Source of the DNA: JBKHYJ01 sp046565505
GTDB taxonomy: Bacteria; Acidobacteriota; Blastocatellia; UBA7656
DNA: 64,000 bases
Assembly (NCBI GenBank): GCA_046565505.1
Contig: JBKHYJ010000105.1
Location: 156,510 to 220,509, forward strand
Direction of reading: 5' to 3'
Part shown: positions 34,784-44,806 of the stretch, one piece after another
How positions within the stretch are numbered: the first letter of the stretch is position 1
Layout of the letters: the number at the start of each line of letters is the position of its first letter
Position numbers and translations under genes: made by a program
Notes under the pieces: model-generated
Databases searched by the model: none
Told to the model about the DNA's origin: nothing
What the model saw: the letters and a program-made list of their open reading frames with translations, nothing else

Positions 34784-36493
34784 ATGGCGAAAAGGTCTCA
34801 GCAGAAGCGGTGGATTCAGACGCGATGCGACTCCGGCTGCGTCGCGCGGCTGGCGCGCGAGCTTCGGCTCACGGAGGTCACAGCGACGCTGCTCGCTAAC
34901 CGCGGGATCACCGAGCCGGGCACGGCTTACAAGTTCCTCAACCCGTCTATCGCCGACCTGCACGACCCATTTAAGATGGCCGGCATGGAGGAGGCCGTGG
35001 CGCGCATATTTCAAGCCATCGAGCGCAAGGAGAAGATTCTCATCTACGGAGATTACGACGTGGATGGGACCACTTCGACGGTCATCCTGAAGAAGGCGCT
35101 GGGGCTAATCGGGGCCGACGTCTCTTATTACATCCCCGAGCGGCTGAAGGACGGGTATGGCCTGCGCGATGACGCTATGGAGATGGCGCGCGACCGAGGG
35201 TTCCGCCTCATCATCAGCGTTGACACGGGCATCCGCGCGCAGCAGGTCGTAGAGCATGCGCGCTCGCTCGGGCTCGACATCATCATCACGGACCACCACC
35301 TGCCCGAAGCAGGGCTCCCGCGCGCGAACGCCGTCCTTAACCCGAAGCGCCCCGATTGCCAGTACCCGAACAAGAACCTCGCGGGCTGCGGGGTCGCCTT
35401 CAAGCTGGCTCAGGCCCTCCTCACGCGCGCCGGGCAGGGCCGGCTCGTCGAGTCCTTCGTCAAGATCGCCGCGATAGGCACGATCGCCGACATAGTCCCG
35501 CTCGTCGGCGAAAACCGCATCATCGCAAAGTATGGCCTCCAAGGGCTGAGGCAGCCGAATAATCATGGCCTGCGCGCCCTGCTGGAGGTGGCCGGGGTCG
35601 CGGGGAAGACCGTGTCATGTTTCGACGTGGGCTTTAGAATCGGCCCGCGCATCAACGCCGTGGGGCGGATGGCAGGGGCCAGCGCGGCGGTCGACCTCTT
35701 CGACGCGCCCGACCTCGAGACCGCTATGCGACTCGCCCTGTCGATGGATGAGCAGAACCTGGCACGGCAGAAGGCCGAGGCCGACATACTCGCCCAGGTG
35801 CTGGCCGAAATCGAACGCGACGAGACGCTGGCCGCCTCGCGCGTGGCCGTGATCGCCGGCGAAGGCTGGCACCGCGGCGTCATCGGCATAGTCGCTTCAA
35901 AGGTCGTCGAGCGACTCCACCGCCCGGCAATAATAATCTCAATTGAGGATGGCATGGGTCACGGGAGCGGCCGGTCGATCAGGTCGTTTCACCTGCTGGA
36001 CGGGCTGGAGAGCTGCGGCGAGTTGTTCGAGCGGTTCGGCGGCCATGCTCACGCGGCGGGGCTCGCGATGCGCGCGGATAAAATTGACGAGTTCAGGCGG
36101 CGGCTCAACGAGCACGCGAGCGGGGTGCTCACGGATGAAGACCTCGTCCCGACCGTCGAGACGGACTACCACCTCCCGCTCCGACTCGCCTCACATGAGT
36201 TGGTTGAGGAGTTAACGCGGCTGGAGCCGTTCGGCCCCGGCAACCCGCAGCCGGTGTTCGAGTCGCACGGGGCGCAGGTGGTACAGGCACCCCGCGTGCT
36301 CAAGGAGAAGCATTTGAAGTTCCGCGTCCAGCAGGGGAGCCGGTGGCTTGACTGCGTGTGGTGGGGCGCGGGCGAGCGGGCGAACGACATATTCCCCGGC
36401 GACCGCGTGAGCCTCGCCTTCACAATCTCTGAAAACACCTACAACAACAACACGCAGGTGCAACTCTCCCTCAAGGATTTAAAGATACTGTAG
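34784..36493 (+). CDS. recJ: single-stranded-DNA-specific exonuclease RecJ
   Basis: A 569-residue 5'-3' exonuclease for single-stranded DNA in recombination and mismatch repair. The DHH phosphoesterase motifs are present in order: GDYDVDGTTS (89-98), SVDTG (145-149) and TDHH (169-172), which bind two metal ions. The DHHA1 domain follows with GHGSGRSI and FGGHAHAAG near 390-430, and the C-terminal OB fold ends in VQLSLKDLKIL. Length is typical. GGAAGGCG runs into the ATG. It heads a run of same-strand genes for LPS transport and rpoN. Confidence 0.95.
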   Translation: MAKRSQQKRWIQTRCDSGCVARLARELRLTEVTATLLANRGITEPGTAYKFLNPSIADLHDPFKMAGMEEAVARIFQAIERKEKILIYGDYDVDGTTSTVILKKALGLIGADVSYYIPERLKDGYGLRDDAMEMARDRGFRLIISVDTGIRAQQVVEHARSLGLDIIITDHHLPEAGLPRANAVLNPKRPDCQYPNKNLAGCGVAFKLAQALLTRAGQGRLVESFVKIAAIGTIADIVPLVGENRIIAKYGLQGLRQPNNHGLRALLEVAGVAGKTVSCFDVGFRIGPRINAVGRMAGASAAVDLFDAPDLETAMRLALSMDEQNLARQKAEADILAQVLAEIERDETLAASRVAVIAGEGWHRGVIGIVASKVVERLHRPAIIISIEDGMGHGSGRSIRSFHLLDGLESCGELFERFGGHAHAAGLAMRADKIDEFRRRLNEHASGVLTDEDLVPTVETDYHLPLRLASHELVEELTRLEPFGPGNPQPVFESHGAQVVQAPRVLKEKHLKFRVQQGSRWLDCVWWGAGERANDIFPGDRVSLAFTISENTYNNNTQVQLSLKDLKIL

Positions 36494-36592
36494 ACGGCCC
36501 ATGCATTCTCATTCGACACTTGCTCTCCAGGCATGTAAGAATCTTTCAGCGCCTTGAACGCGGTGTCGCACCGCGGCGGCGGCTAATTCCTT

Positions 36593-39052
36593 ATGATTCG
36601 AGTGAAGCTACTATCGGCCGGCAGGCTCGCGGCGCTCGGCCTTTTCATAGCGGTCGCGGCGGCGCTGGCCGTGTACCTCAACATGCGCCACAGGCGCGCG
36701 GAGGGCGACCAGCGCCCGAAGCTTCAGGGCCGCGTCGTCGCCGTCTTCAACAACACCCACTACGCGCATGAGATTAATGGCAAGGTCCGCTTCACCATGA
36801 CGGCGGGAACCGATAAGACGTACGAGGACGGCACTCATGAGCTGGAGCAGGTGAAGCTCGAATCGTTCGGCACGGACGGGACGCGCCATGACGTGATCAC
36901 CTCCGACGGCGCTAAGATAACCGACCCGTCGGACCTCAATAAGCTGGACGCGGAATTCATCTCGAACGTGGTCGTGCGGACGACCGATGGGCTGGTCGTG
37001 AAGACCGGCTACCTTCATTACGACCATGTTAAGAACACCGTCGATACGGACCGGCTGGTGGAGTTTGAAGGCCGCAATTTCGCGGGCCGCGCCACGGGGC
37101 TGCTGGTCGAAGCGGCCGACGAGCGGGCGCACCTGCTCAAAGACGTTGACGTGACCATCAAGCCCGGCGGCGAGGATAAGGCCGACCGACCGGCGGGCGA
37201 TTCGCAGGCCGCCCGCAAAGAGGAGCGCCGCGACGAGACCCCGGAGGAGAAGGCCGCGCGTAAGGCCCGCAAGCGCGCACGAAAGCTCGAACGCGAGCGC
37301 CAGGCCGGGTCGCTCGCTCAGTCTGATGCGGGGCCGGATAAAGCGGGGCGTGATAGAGCCGGCCGGGCAGTCGGCGGAAAATCAGGCTCGCCATTCGTCG
37401 CCGGCAATAAGCCCACACGCATCCGGAGCCGGTCGGCGCTGCTCGAAAGGAAAGACCACCGCGTCACCTTCGACGGGGGCGTGGTAGTCACGCGCGATGC
37501 GGACGAGATGCGCGCGGACCGCATGCTCGGCCTCACCAACGCCTCGAATCATTTCGAGCGCATAGAGGCGCGAGGCAACTCTTACCTGAAACAATCTGAA
37601 AAGGCCGAGATCAATTCACCGGACATGGATTTCTTCTTCGCACAGGCGAATCAAATCGAGCGCATGGTGGCGAGCGGCGGCGCTCACACGCGCTCGCTGG
37701 GCGCGGGGCCCGCCAGGGAGGCTTCGGCTTCGGTCATCGAAGCCATGTTTGCGGCCGGCGCGAATGGCAGCGTCCTCGACACGATCAAGGCCACGGGCAG
37801 CGCGGTCGTACAGATGCACGCTGGCCGCCCGGCCGACGATAAAGTTAATCCCACCGAGCGCACGCTCGCGGCCAACGCGGTCACGCTACAGTTTCACCCG
37901 GGCGGCAAAGACATCAAATCGGCCGAGGCGAAAGAGAACGCCGTCATGACCGTGACCCCTATCCGCGCCGCGCGGGGGGCGGACAGGAAGACGATTCGCG
38001 CGCCGCACATGAACGCCCTATTTTACCCGCAAGGGAGCAGCGTAAAAACTTTCAACGCGACCGACGGGGTGAAGGTCGAGATTGAGGCCACCGTGGCGGG
38101 CGCACACCCGCCGCGCGTCACCACGAGCAGAGAGATGACCGCGGAATTCCTCGCCGACTCTCAGGACCTGGCGCGCATAACGCATGAGGGCGACTTCAAA
38201 TACAACGAAGGCGACCGCAACGCCGCGGCGGGCCGGGCCATCTACGACGGCCAGAGAGAGATTCTCAACCTGCGCGGGCTGCGGCCGCAGGCGTGGGACT
38301 CGAAGGCGCGCACGCAGGCGGACGAGATCGATTACGACCGTCAGAAGGATGAGACGTACGCGCGCGGCGACGTGAGGACGACTTACTACAGCCGGGAGGC
38401 CGCCAACGACTCGACGCCATTTAAGAACACGAAGTCGCCCATCTTCATCACTGCCGAGCGCGCGGAGGCGCGCAACAAAGACGGCGTCGCGGTTTACACT
38501 ACACATGCGCGGGGGTGGCAGGATGATAATTTCGTGAAGGCCGACCGGATAGAACTCTACCAGAACGACAAGCGGATGGTTGCGAGCGGGAACGTCGAAA
38601 GCGCGCTCTATTCTGTCAAGGCGGAACAGCCGGGCGGCAAGCGCGAGACAGTGCCCGGCTTCGCGTCGTCGGAAAGGATGACTTACTCTGACGCCGAGAG
38701 GCTGATTCACTACGACGGCAGCGTGAAAGCGCGGCAGGGGACCGACAGGATAGAGGCTTCATCAATCGACGTGTACCTTCAGAAAGAGGCCAACGAAGTT
38801 GACCGCATGATGGCCGAAGGTAACGTCGTGCTGACGCAGCCGGGCCGCCGCGGGGCGGGCGACAAGCTCGCTTACACGTCCGCCGACGGGCGCGCGGTTT
38901 TGAGCGGGAAGGCCGCCCGGGTGGACGACAGCGAGAAGGGGTCCACGATGGGCGCTCAATTGACTTTCTATAGTCGCGATGATAAGATTTTCGTCGATAA
39001 TCAACAGGGAGCGGGCCGAGTTCGGTCAACCCATCATTTGAAAAAACCGTAG
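36593..39052 (+). CDS. large LptC/LptA-type LPS-export periplasmic protein
   Basis: An 819-residue protein anchored by one N-terminal span (about 11-28), then a periplasmic portion built of LptC/OstA-type beta-jellyroll repeats: VVAVFNNTHYAHEINGKVRF near 50, further units near 290-400 (ERKDHRVTFDGGVVVTRDADEMRADRM), and again near 560-790 (ADEIDYDRQKDETYARGDV; KADRIELYQNDKRMVASGNV). E. coli LptC (about 190) and LptA (about 185) are separate, so this seems to merge bridge functions into one chain. A charged low-complexity insert (about 195-260) is exposed linker. lptB starts 19 bases downstream, so it very likely carries LPS across the periplasm. Confidence 0.85.
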   Translation: MIRVKLLSAGRLAALGLFIAVAAALAVYLNMRHRRAEGDQRPKLQGRVVAVFNNTHYAHEINGKVRFTMTAGTDKTYEDGTHELEQVKLESFGTDGTRHDVITSDGAKITDPSDLNKLDAEFISNVVVRTTDGLVVKTGYLHYDHVKNTVDTDRLVEFEGRNFAGRATGLLVEAADERAHLLKDVDVTIKPGGEDKADRPAGDSQAARKEERRDETPEEKAARKARKRARKLERERQAGSLAQSDAGPDKAGRDRAGRAVGGKSGSPFVAGNKPTRIRSRSALLERKDHRVTFDGGVVVTRDADEMRADRMLGLTNASNHFERIEARGNSYLKQSEKAEINSPDMDFFFAQANQIERMVASGGAHTRSLGAGPAREASASVIEAMFAAGANGSVLDTIKATGSAVVQMHAGRPADDKVNPTERTLAANAVTLQFHPGGKDIKSAEAKENAVMTVTPIRAARGADRKTIRAPHMNALFYPQGSSVKTFNATDGVKVEIEATVAGAHPPRVTTSREMTAEFLADSQDLARITHEGDFKYNEGDRNAAAGRAIYDGQREILNLRGLRPQAWDSKARTQADEIDYDRQKDETYARGDVRTTYYSREAANDSTPFKNTKSPIFITAERAEARNKDGVAVYTTHARGWQDDNFVKADRIELYQNDKRMVASGNVESALYSVKAEQPGGKRETVPGFASSERMTYSDAERLIHYDGSVKARQGTDRIEASSIDVYLQKEANEVDRMMAEGNVVLTQPGRRGAGDKLAYTSADGRAVLSGKAARVDDSEKGSTMGAQLTFYSRDDKIFVDNQQGAGRVRSTHHLKKP

Positions 39053-39071
39053 AGAATAAGCAAAGTAATAG

Positions 39072-39881
39072 ATGCTAGAAGATGTTTCTTTGATCGAACC
39101 CCCGCCCGATGCCACACATCCTTCACCCGACGCGAGCTTGAAAATTCCCTTACCTGAGGCCAGCGTGCTCGGCGTCGAAGGCCTGCGGAAATCTTACCGC
39201 AAGCGGGCCGTGGTCAATAACGTATCGCTCGAAATCCGGCAGACGGAAATCGTCGGCCTGCTGGGCCCGAACGGGGCCGGCAAGACGACGGTCTTTTACA
39301 TGATAGTCGGGCTTGAGAAGCCCGACAGCGGTAAGATCTTTCTCGACTCAAAAGACATTTCGCGGCTCCCGATGTACCTGAGGGCGCGCAGCGGGATAAG
39401 CTACCTGCCGCAGGAGGCGTCCGTGTTTCGTAAGCTCACGGTCGAAGAAAACATCCTGCTCGTGCTGCAAACGCTCCCGCTCACGAAGCGCGAGCGCGAG
39501 CACCGCCTCGAACAGCTCCTGAGTGAGCTCGACATCGCCTACGTCCGCCACACTAAAGCTTACCAACTGTCGGGCGGGGAGCGGCGGCGGACCGAAATAG
39601 CGCGGTGTCTGGTGATCGAGCCGCGGTTCATTCTGCTCGACGAGCCATTCGCGGGGATTGATCCGATAGCAGTCATCGACATACAAAAAATCTTGCAGAA
39701 ACTTCGCGAGCGGGGCATCGGGGTGCTAATAACTGACCATAATGTGCGTGAGACTCTGGCGATTACTGACAGAGCGTATATAATTAATGACGGACAGATT
39801 TTCCGCGCGGGCACGCCCGAAGCGTTGACGCGCGACGAAGAAGTTAAACGAGTATACCTGGGGGAGAATTTCAGAATGTAA
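39072..39881 (+). CDS. lptB: LPS export ABC transporter ATP-binding protein LptB
   Basis: A 269-residue ATPase that drives LPS extraction with LptF/LptG (not in this window). Walker A GPNGAGKT (65-72), signature LSGGERRRTEIAR, Walker B FILLDEPFAGIDP and the His-loop TDHNVRET are all present; the RRTEIAR form is specific to LptB. It has about 30 more N-terminal residues than E. coli LptB (241). It sits directly after the LptC/A-type gene and 67 bases before rpoN, the classic lptB-rpoN arrangement. Confidence 0.95.
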   Translation: MLEDVSLIEPPPDATHPSPDASLKIPLPEASVLGVEGLRKSYRKRAVVNNVSLEIRQTEIVGLLGPNGAGKTTVFYMIVGLEKPDSGKIFLDSKDISRLPMYLRARSGISYLPQEASVFRKLTVEENILLVLQTLPLTKREREHRLEQLLSELDIAYVRHTKAYQLSGGERRRTEIARCLVIEPRFILLDEPFAGIDPIAVIDIQKILQKLRERGIGVLITDHNVRETLAITDRAYIINDGQIFRAGTPEALTRDEEVKRVYLGENFRM

Positions 39882-39948
39882 AGCTCGGGTGCGGGGGCGG
39901 GAGCAAAGTCGCTTTCCCGGCCTCGGACTCCGAACTCCTGATCAAGCT

Positions 39949-41505
39949 ATGTCGGTCAAGCCACATCTCTCAACGAGCCTTCAGCAGCGGCTGGTCCTGA
40001 CGCCGCAGATGCGGCAGCGTATTGAACTCCTGGCGATGACCAAGCTCGAGCTGGCCGATATGGTCACGACGGAGCTTGCCGCGAATCCCGTCCTCGATGA
40101 AGTAGCGCCGGGCGAGGGGGCCGACGAGCACTCGACGGCCGCCGACGACATCGCCGCCATAGACGCCACGACGGCCGATTACCTCTCGCAGGCGGGGCCC
40201 GCCGACGGCCAGCCCGTCGCGGGGAGCCCTTCGCACGGGGATGAAATCCCCGCGGGCGCGGCGGCGGCGGAAGCCTCCTCCATCGACGGCGAGCCGGAGC
40301 CCGAGCGCGAGCGAGATTCGTTTCAAGAGATCGATTTCGGGTCCACCTTCGAGGAGTACCTCGACCCCGGATACAAGACGCACGAGTACGAGGCGAGGGA
40401 CGACGTATCTTTCGAGAATATGCTGACCCGCCGCCAGTCGCTCTACGAGCAGCTCATCTGGCAGCTCCACCTCACGGAGGTCTCGGACGACGTGCGCGCG
40501 GCTGGCGAGGCGATAATCGGCAACCTCGATGAGAACACAGGCTTCCTCGACGCGACGGTCGAGGAGATCTCCGCGATGGGGCCCTGGCCCGTCGAGACCG
40601 TCGAGAAGGCATTGAGCATCGTCCAGCGGCTCGACCCCGTAGGCGTGGCCGCGCGCGACGTGCGCGAATCGCTCTTGATCCAGCTCGACTATTACGGGTT
40701 CGGCGACAGGCTGGCGGCGCAGATGGTGCGCGACCACCTGGAGCAGCTCCAGACGCATAAACTGCCCGAGCTCGCCAAGACGCTAGGCGTGCCGCTCGAC
40801 CTCGTCATCGAAGAGATCGAGATCATAAAGAAGCTCGACCCGAAGCCGGGCCGCAAGTACTCGTCGGAGGAGGCGCAGCCGGTCGTCCCCGAGGTTACGA
40901 TAGAGAAGGTGGGCGACGGCTACCTGATACGGTTCGAGGACGAGGGCATACCTCACCTCAGGATCAACAAGACGTACCGCCAGATGATGGAGTCGAAGGA
41001 TTCGTCGAAGGAGACGCGCGACTACATCAAGGAACGGTTCCGCTCGGCGGTCGATCTGCTCAAGAACATAGAGCACCGCCGGCAGACGATTTACCGCGTC
41101 TGCCAGTCGATAGTCGAGCGGCAGCAGGAGTTCCTAGACCACGGCATTGAGTACCTCAAGCCCATGATGCTTAAAGACGTCGCCGAAGACATCGGCATGC
41201 ACCTCAGCACGGTGTCGCGCGTGGTAAATCGCAAGTACGTCAACACGCCGCAGGGGGTCTACGAATTGCGCCGCTTCTTCACGGAGGGCATGAGGAGCGA
41301 CAGCGGCGAGGACGTGTCGACGCGCGTGCTCAAGCTTCACATCAAGAAGATGATAGAGGCGGAAGACCCGCACCGCCCAATAACGGACGACGAGATAGCC
41401 AAGCGCCTCGCGAAAGAAGGCGTTAAGATGAGCCGCCGCACGGTCGCCAAGTACCGCGACCAGATGCGGATCCCCGGCTCGCGCGAGCGCCGCGCCATCG
41501 TATGA
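39949..41505 (+). CDS. rpoN: RNA polymerase sigma-54 factor
   Basis: A 518-residue sigma-54. Region I is Gln/Leu-rich (LSTSLQQRLVLTPQMRQRIELL, split here at residues 8-29). Region II is acidic and Ala-rich (about 50-130). The core-binding region and helix-turn-helix (LKDVAEDIGMHLSTVSRVV) follow, then the RpoN box (SRRTVAKYRDQM) that reads the -24 element. Transcription from it needs an AAA+ activator; none is encoded here. The start at 39949 (MSVKPHLSTSLQQ) matches family N-termini; an in-frame start 20 codons earlier adds a non-conserved leader. Neither has a good ribosome-binding site. Confidence 0.95.
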   Translation: MSVKPHLSTSLQQRLVLTPQMRQRIELLAMTKLELADMVTTELAANPVLDEVAPGEGADEHSTAADDIAAIDATTADYLSQAGPADGQPVAGSPSHGDEIPAGAAAAEASSIDGEPEPERERDSFQEIDFGSTFEEYLDPGYKTHEYEARDDVSFENMLTRRQSLYEQLIWQLHLTEVSDDVRAAGEAIIGNLDENTGFLDATVEEISAMGPWPVETVEKALSIVQRLDPVGVAARDVRESLLIQLDYYGFGDRLAAQMVRDHLEQLQTHKLPELAKTLGVPLDLVIEEIEIIKKLDPKPGRKYSSEEAQPVVPEVTIEKVGDGYLIRFEDEGIPHLRINKTYRQMMESKDSSKETRDYIKERFRSAVDLLKNIEHRRQTIYRVCQSIVERQQEFLDHGIEYLKPMMLKDVAEDIGMHLSTVSRVVNRKYVNTPQGVYELRRFFTEGMRSDSGEDVSTRVLKLHIKKMIEAEDPHRPITDDEIAKRLAKEGVKMSRRTVAKYRDQMRIPGSRERRAIV

Positions 41506-41609
41506 ATAATCGCGGGGCGGGGTCTCGATTCCCGGTTACGGGCCGAGTGAGTCTCACACTCTCTTCTGATCAGCACGACCCGCATTCCACAATCAAGGGA
41601 GACTAGTAG

Positions 41610-42143
41610 ATGGAATTCGAGTTCACAGGTCGCCATGTTGACATCACCCCGGCGGTGGAGCGGCTGGCGAGGAAAGAGCTTGGGAAGCTGGACAAGATGC
41701 TCGACTCCGCGCCCATGCGCGCGCACGTGACGGTCACTGCCGAAAAGCACATCAGGAAGACCGAGATCGTGATCTATTGGCGCGACAACGTATTCACGGC
41801 GGTCGGCAAAGACACGGACATGAACAAATCGGTGGCCGACGCGGCCTCGCGTGTCGCCAAGCAGGCGCTCCGGCTCAAAGAGAAATTTCATACGCAGAAG
41901 CGCGGGCGGGCTTCGGTCAAGGAGGTCGCGCCGGTGCCGGGCGGGGCCATCGAGGCGGCCCCGAACGCCCCGCGCATCATCGCCGCGCGCCGCTACCGCG
42001 TCAAGCCCATGACGCCCGAGGAAGCGGCGATGATGCTCGCGGACTCGGACGATCAGTTCATCGTGTTCCGCGACGCGGAGACGAACAAAGTCGGGGTGCT
42101 CTACAACCGCACGGACGGCAATTACGGACTTATTGAACCATGA
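41610..42143 (+). CDS. hpf: long-form ribosome hibernation promoting factor
   Basis: A 177-residue stress protein. The N-terminal S30AE domain (1 to about 100; FEFTGRHVDITPAVERLARKEL) blocks the 30S decoding region. A linker (about 100-120) leads to a C-terminal dimerisation domain (about 120-177; RYRVKPMTPEEAAMMLADSD) that pairs two ribosomes into 100S particles. The C-domain marks it as the long form, found in most bacteria outside the gamma-proteobacteria. It sits in the usual place after rpoN. AAGGGAG lies 9-10 bases before the ATG. Confidence 0.95.
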   Translation: MEFEFTGRHVDITPAVERLARKELGKLDKMLDSAPMRAHVTVTAEKHIRKTEIVIYWRDNVFTAVGKDTDMNKSVADAASRVAKQALRLKEKFHTQKRGRASVKEVAPVPGGAIEAAPNAPRIIAARRYRVKPMTPEEAAMMLADSDDQFIVFRDAETNKVGVLYNRTDGNYGLIEP

Positions 42144-42221
42144 GGGGCGCGCGGCGGAGGCGGCGCAGCCTTCGTAACCGCGAGCGTGCCTCGCCGCCCG
42201 GTGCCCGCCGCCTACCGCTCT

Positions 42222-43097
42222 ATGCCAGTTCTGGTCGTCATCATCACAGGGGTCTCAGGGTCCGGGATGTCTTCGGCGCTGAAGGCGTTTGAAGACCTCG
42301 GCTACTTCGCCATCGACAACCTCCCCGTACAACTGATACCGACTTTCGTACGACTCTGCGACGAGTCGAGCGAGATTGACCGCACCGCCCTGGTGGTGGA
42401 CGTTCGCTCGCGCGAATTCCTCGGCATGTTCCCGCGCATCTACGAGGAGCTGGCGAGCAAAGGCGTAAACGTCACGGTGCTGTTCCTGGAGGCCGACGAA
42501 GAAGTGCTGCTCCGCCGCTACAGCGAAACGCGCCGCCCGCACCCGCTGCCGGACCAGGACGTGGTGGCCGCGATCAGGCAGGAGCGCGAGATGCTCGGCG
42601 AGATACGCGACCGCGCCGACATAGTCATAGACACGTCGGAGCTTACGGTCCACACGCTGCGGGATGCGATCAAGGACCGGTTCGCGGAAAAGAGCGGGGG
42701 GCATGAATTAAACGTGACGATCTCGTCGTTCGGCTTCAGGCATGGGCTGCCGCGCGGGCTTGACATGTTATTCGACGTGCGGTTCCTGCCAAACCCGCAC
42801 TTCGTCCCGGAGCTGCGCGCCTACACTGGGCGCGACCCGAAAGTGGTCGAATACCTACAGTCGCAAAGCGAGGTGGAAGAAACGCTCACGCGGTTCGTGG
42901 ACCTGCTGGCTTACCTCCTGCCGCGCTTCCGGCGCGAGGGCAAGAGCTACTTGACGGTCGGGGTCGGGTGCACGGGCGGCCGGCACAGGTCCGTCATGGT
43001 CGCCGACGCGATAAACAGGCGGGTGGCCGAGCTAGGGTATAAGACGAAGGTGGTACACCGCGACATCGCGAGGGACGAGCAGCGGTATAAAGTCTGA
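42222..43097 (+). CDS. rapZ: RapZ-family RNase adapter / nucleotide-binding protein with altered P-loop
   Basis: A 291-residue protein of the RapZ (YvcJ) family, which in enterobacteria delivers a small RNA to RNase E to control cell-wall amino-sugar synthesis. The P-loop region reads GVSGSGMSSALKAFED: the Lys of GSGKS is Met here, so ATP/GTP binding may be lost or changed. The rest is normal (YFAIDNLP; the C-terminal VGCTGGRHRSVMVADAINR). The start at 42222 gives MPVLVVIITGVSGSG; an upstream GTG at 42186 adds 12 non-conserved residues. hprK, often found between hpf and rapZ outside proteobacteria, is absent. Confidence 0.92.
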   Translation: MPVLVVIITGVSGSGMSSALKAFEDLGYFAIDNLPVQLIPTFVRLCDESSEIDRTALVVDVRSREFLGMFPRIYEELASKGVNVTVLFLEADEEVLLRRYSETRRPHPLPDQDVVAAIRQEREMLGEIRDRADIVIDTSELTVHTLRDAIKDRFAEKSGGHELNVTISSFGFRHGLPRGLDMLFDVRFLPNPHFVPELRAYTGRDPKVVEYLQSQSEVEETLTRFVDLLAYLLPRFRREGKSYLTVGVGCTGGRHRSVMVADAINRRVAELGYKTKVVHRDIARDEQRYKV

Positions 43098-43106
43098 CGG
43101 TCCTCG

Positions 43107-43201
43107 GGTCTTAGATTCTAGATTTCGGATCGGGGGAATGTGTTACAATCCTGTGTGACAATCCGAGGTCGGCGGTCTGAAGTCCGAAACATGAAGCCTA
43201 A
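43107..43201. repeat. heptad-periodic inverted repeat, locus C (rapZ/EIIA intergenic)
   Basis: Forward units ggtctta, gattcta, gatttcg, gatcggg lie at 43107-43134. Opposite-type units aatccga, ggtcggc, ggtctga, agtccga, aacatga, agcctaa lie at 43160-43201. A possible promoter lies between the halves. More degenerate than locus B. Confidence 0.5.
43141..43149 (+). promoter_or_regulatory. extended -10 promoter candidate for the EIIA gene
   Basis: TGTTACAAT fits TGn plus TACAAT, with no -35 in place. It lies in the spacer of heptad repeat C, 56 bases before the EIIA start. Confidence 0.35.
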
Positions 43202-43204
43202 GAT

Positions 43205-43612
43205 ATGATCGGCGGAGTATTAGTAACTCACGGGCAACTGGCTAACGAACTGGTGTCCGCGGCGGAGATGATCGTCGGTGAGATACACCACATCACGGCG
43301 GTCTCCATCGGCTGGCATGACGACGTGGACGTAGCCAGGGAAGAGATAGAGCGCGCCATACAGCGCGTGGACGCGGGCGGCGGCGTGCTCCTGCTCACGG
43401 ACATGTTCGGCGGCACGCCGACGAACCTCGCGGCGACGTTCCTGGGCCAGGCGATGGTCGAGGTGGTGACGGGCGTGAACCTGCCTATGGTCATCAAGCT
43501 CGCGACGCAGGACGCGGGCGAGCAGCTCGCCGACCTCGCCCGCCGCGTACGCGACCAGGGCCAGAAGCAGATTCACCTCGCCAGCGACATCCTCGCTCCG
43601 CAGAAACGATGA
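43205..43612 (+). CDS. mannose-type PTS EIIA domain protein
   Basis: A 135-residue single EIIA(Man) domain. His9 in VTHGQLA is the phosphorylation site. The fold-defining LLLTDMFGGTPTNLAA (about 62-77) and VVTGVNLPM segments are intact. In the usual cluster it takes phosphate from HPr. Here no ptsH or ptsI follows, and there is no EIIB/C permease, so it is a regulatory phosphocarrier rather than part of a sugar importer, if it functions. Placed directly after rapZ as in many rpoN clusters. Weak Shine-Dalgarno; start chosen at the conserved MIGGVLVTHG. Confidence 0.93.
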   Translation: MIGGVLVTHGQLANELVSAAEMIVGEIHHITAVSIGWHDDVDVAREEIERAIQRVDAGGGVLLLTDMFGGTPTNLAATFLGQAMVEVVTGVNLPMVIKLATQDAGEQLADLARRVRDQGQKQIHLASDILAPQKR

Positions 43613-43656
43613 CCCATCCCAGGTTTCGGATTCCAGATTTTGGACTTTGGGCCGGG

Positions 43657-43673
43657 AAGCGGTTTCGCTTTTT
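43657..43673 (+). terminator. weak terminator-like hairpin after EIIA
   Basis: AAGCG-GTTT-CGCTT with TTT following, in the spacer of heptad repeat D. Only 5-6 bp, so weak. Confidence 0.3.
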
Positions 43674-43711
43674 ACGACCCCTTAATCCGCAACCTCAGGT
43701 CCGGGGTTGAA

Positions 43712-44752
<1,041 letters not shown>

Positions 44753-44806
44753 CGCGGCGGCAACCGTCTTTCGCGGGCGCGGCGACCCCTGAAGTATAAT
44801 TTCATT

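Noticed and set aside
43640..43711. Extended N-terminus of the OppD-type ATPase starting with TTG at 43640
   Set aside because: The residues come from heptad repeat D; the start codon lies inside a repeat unit and has no ribosome-binding site.
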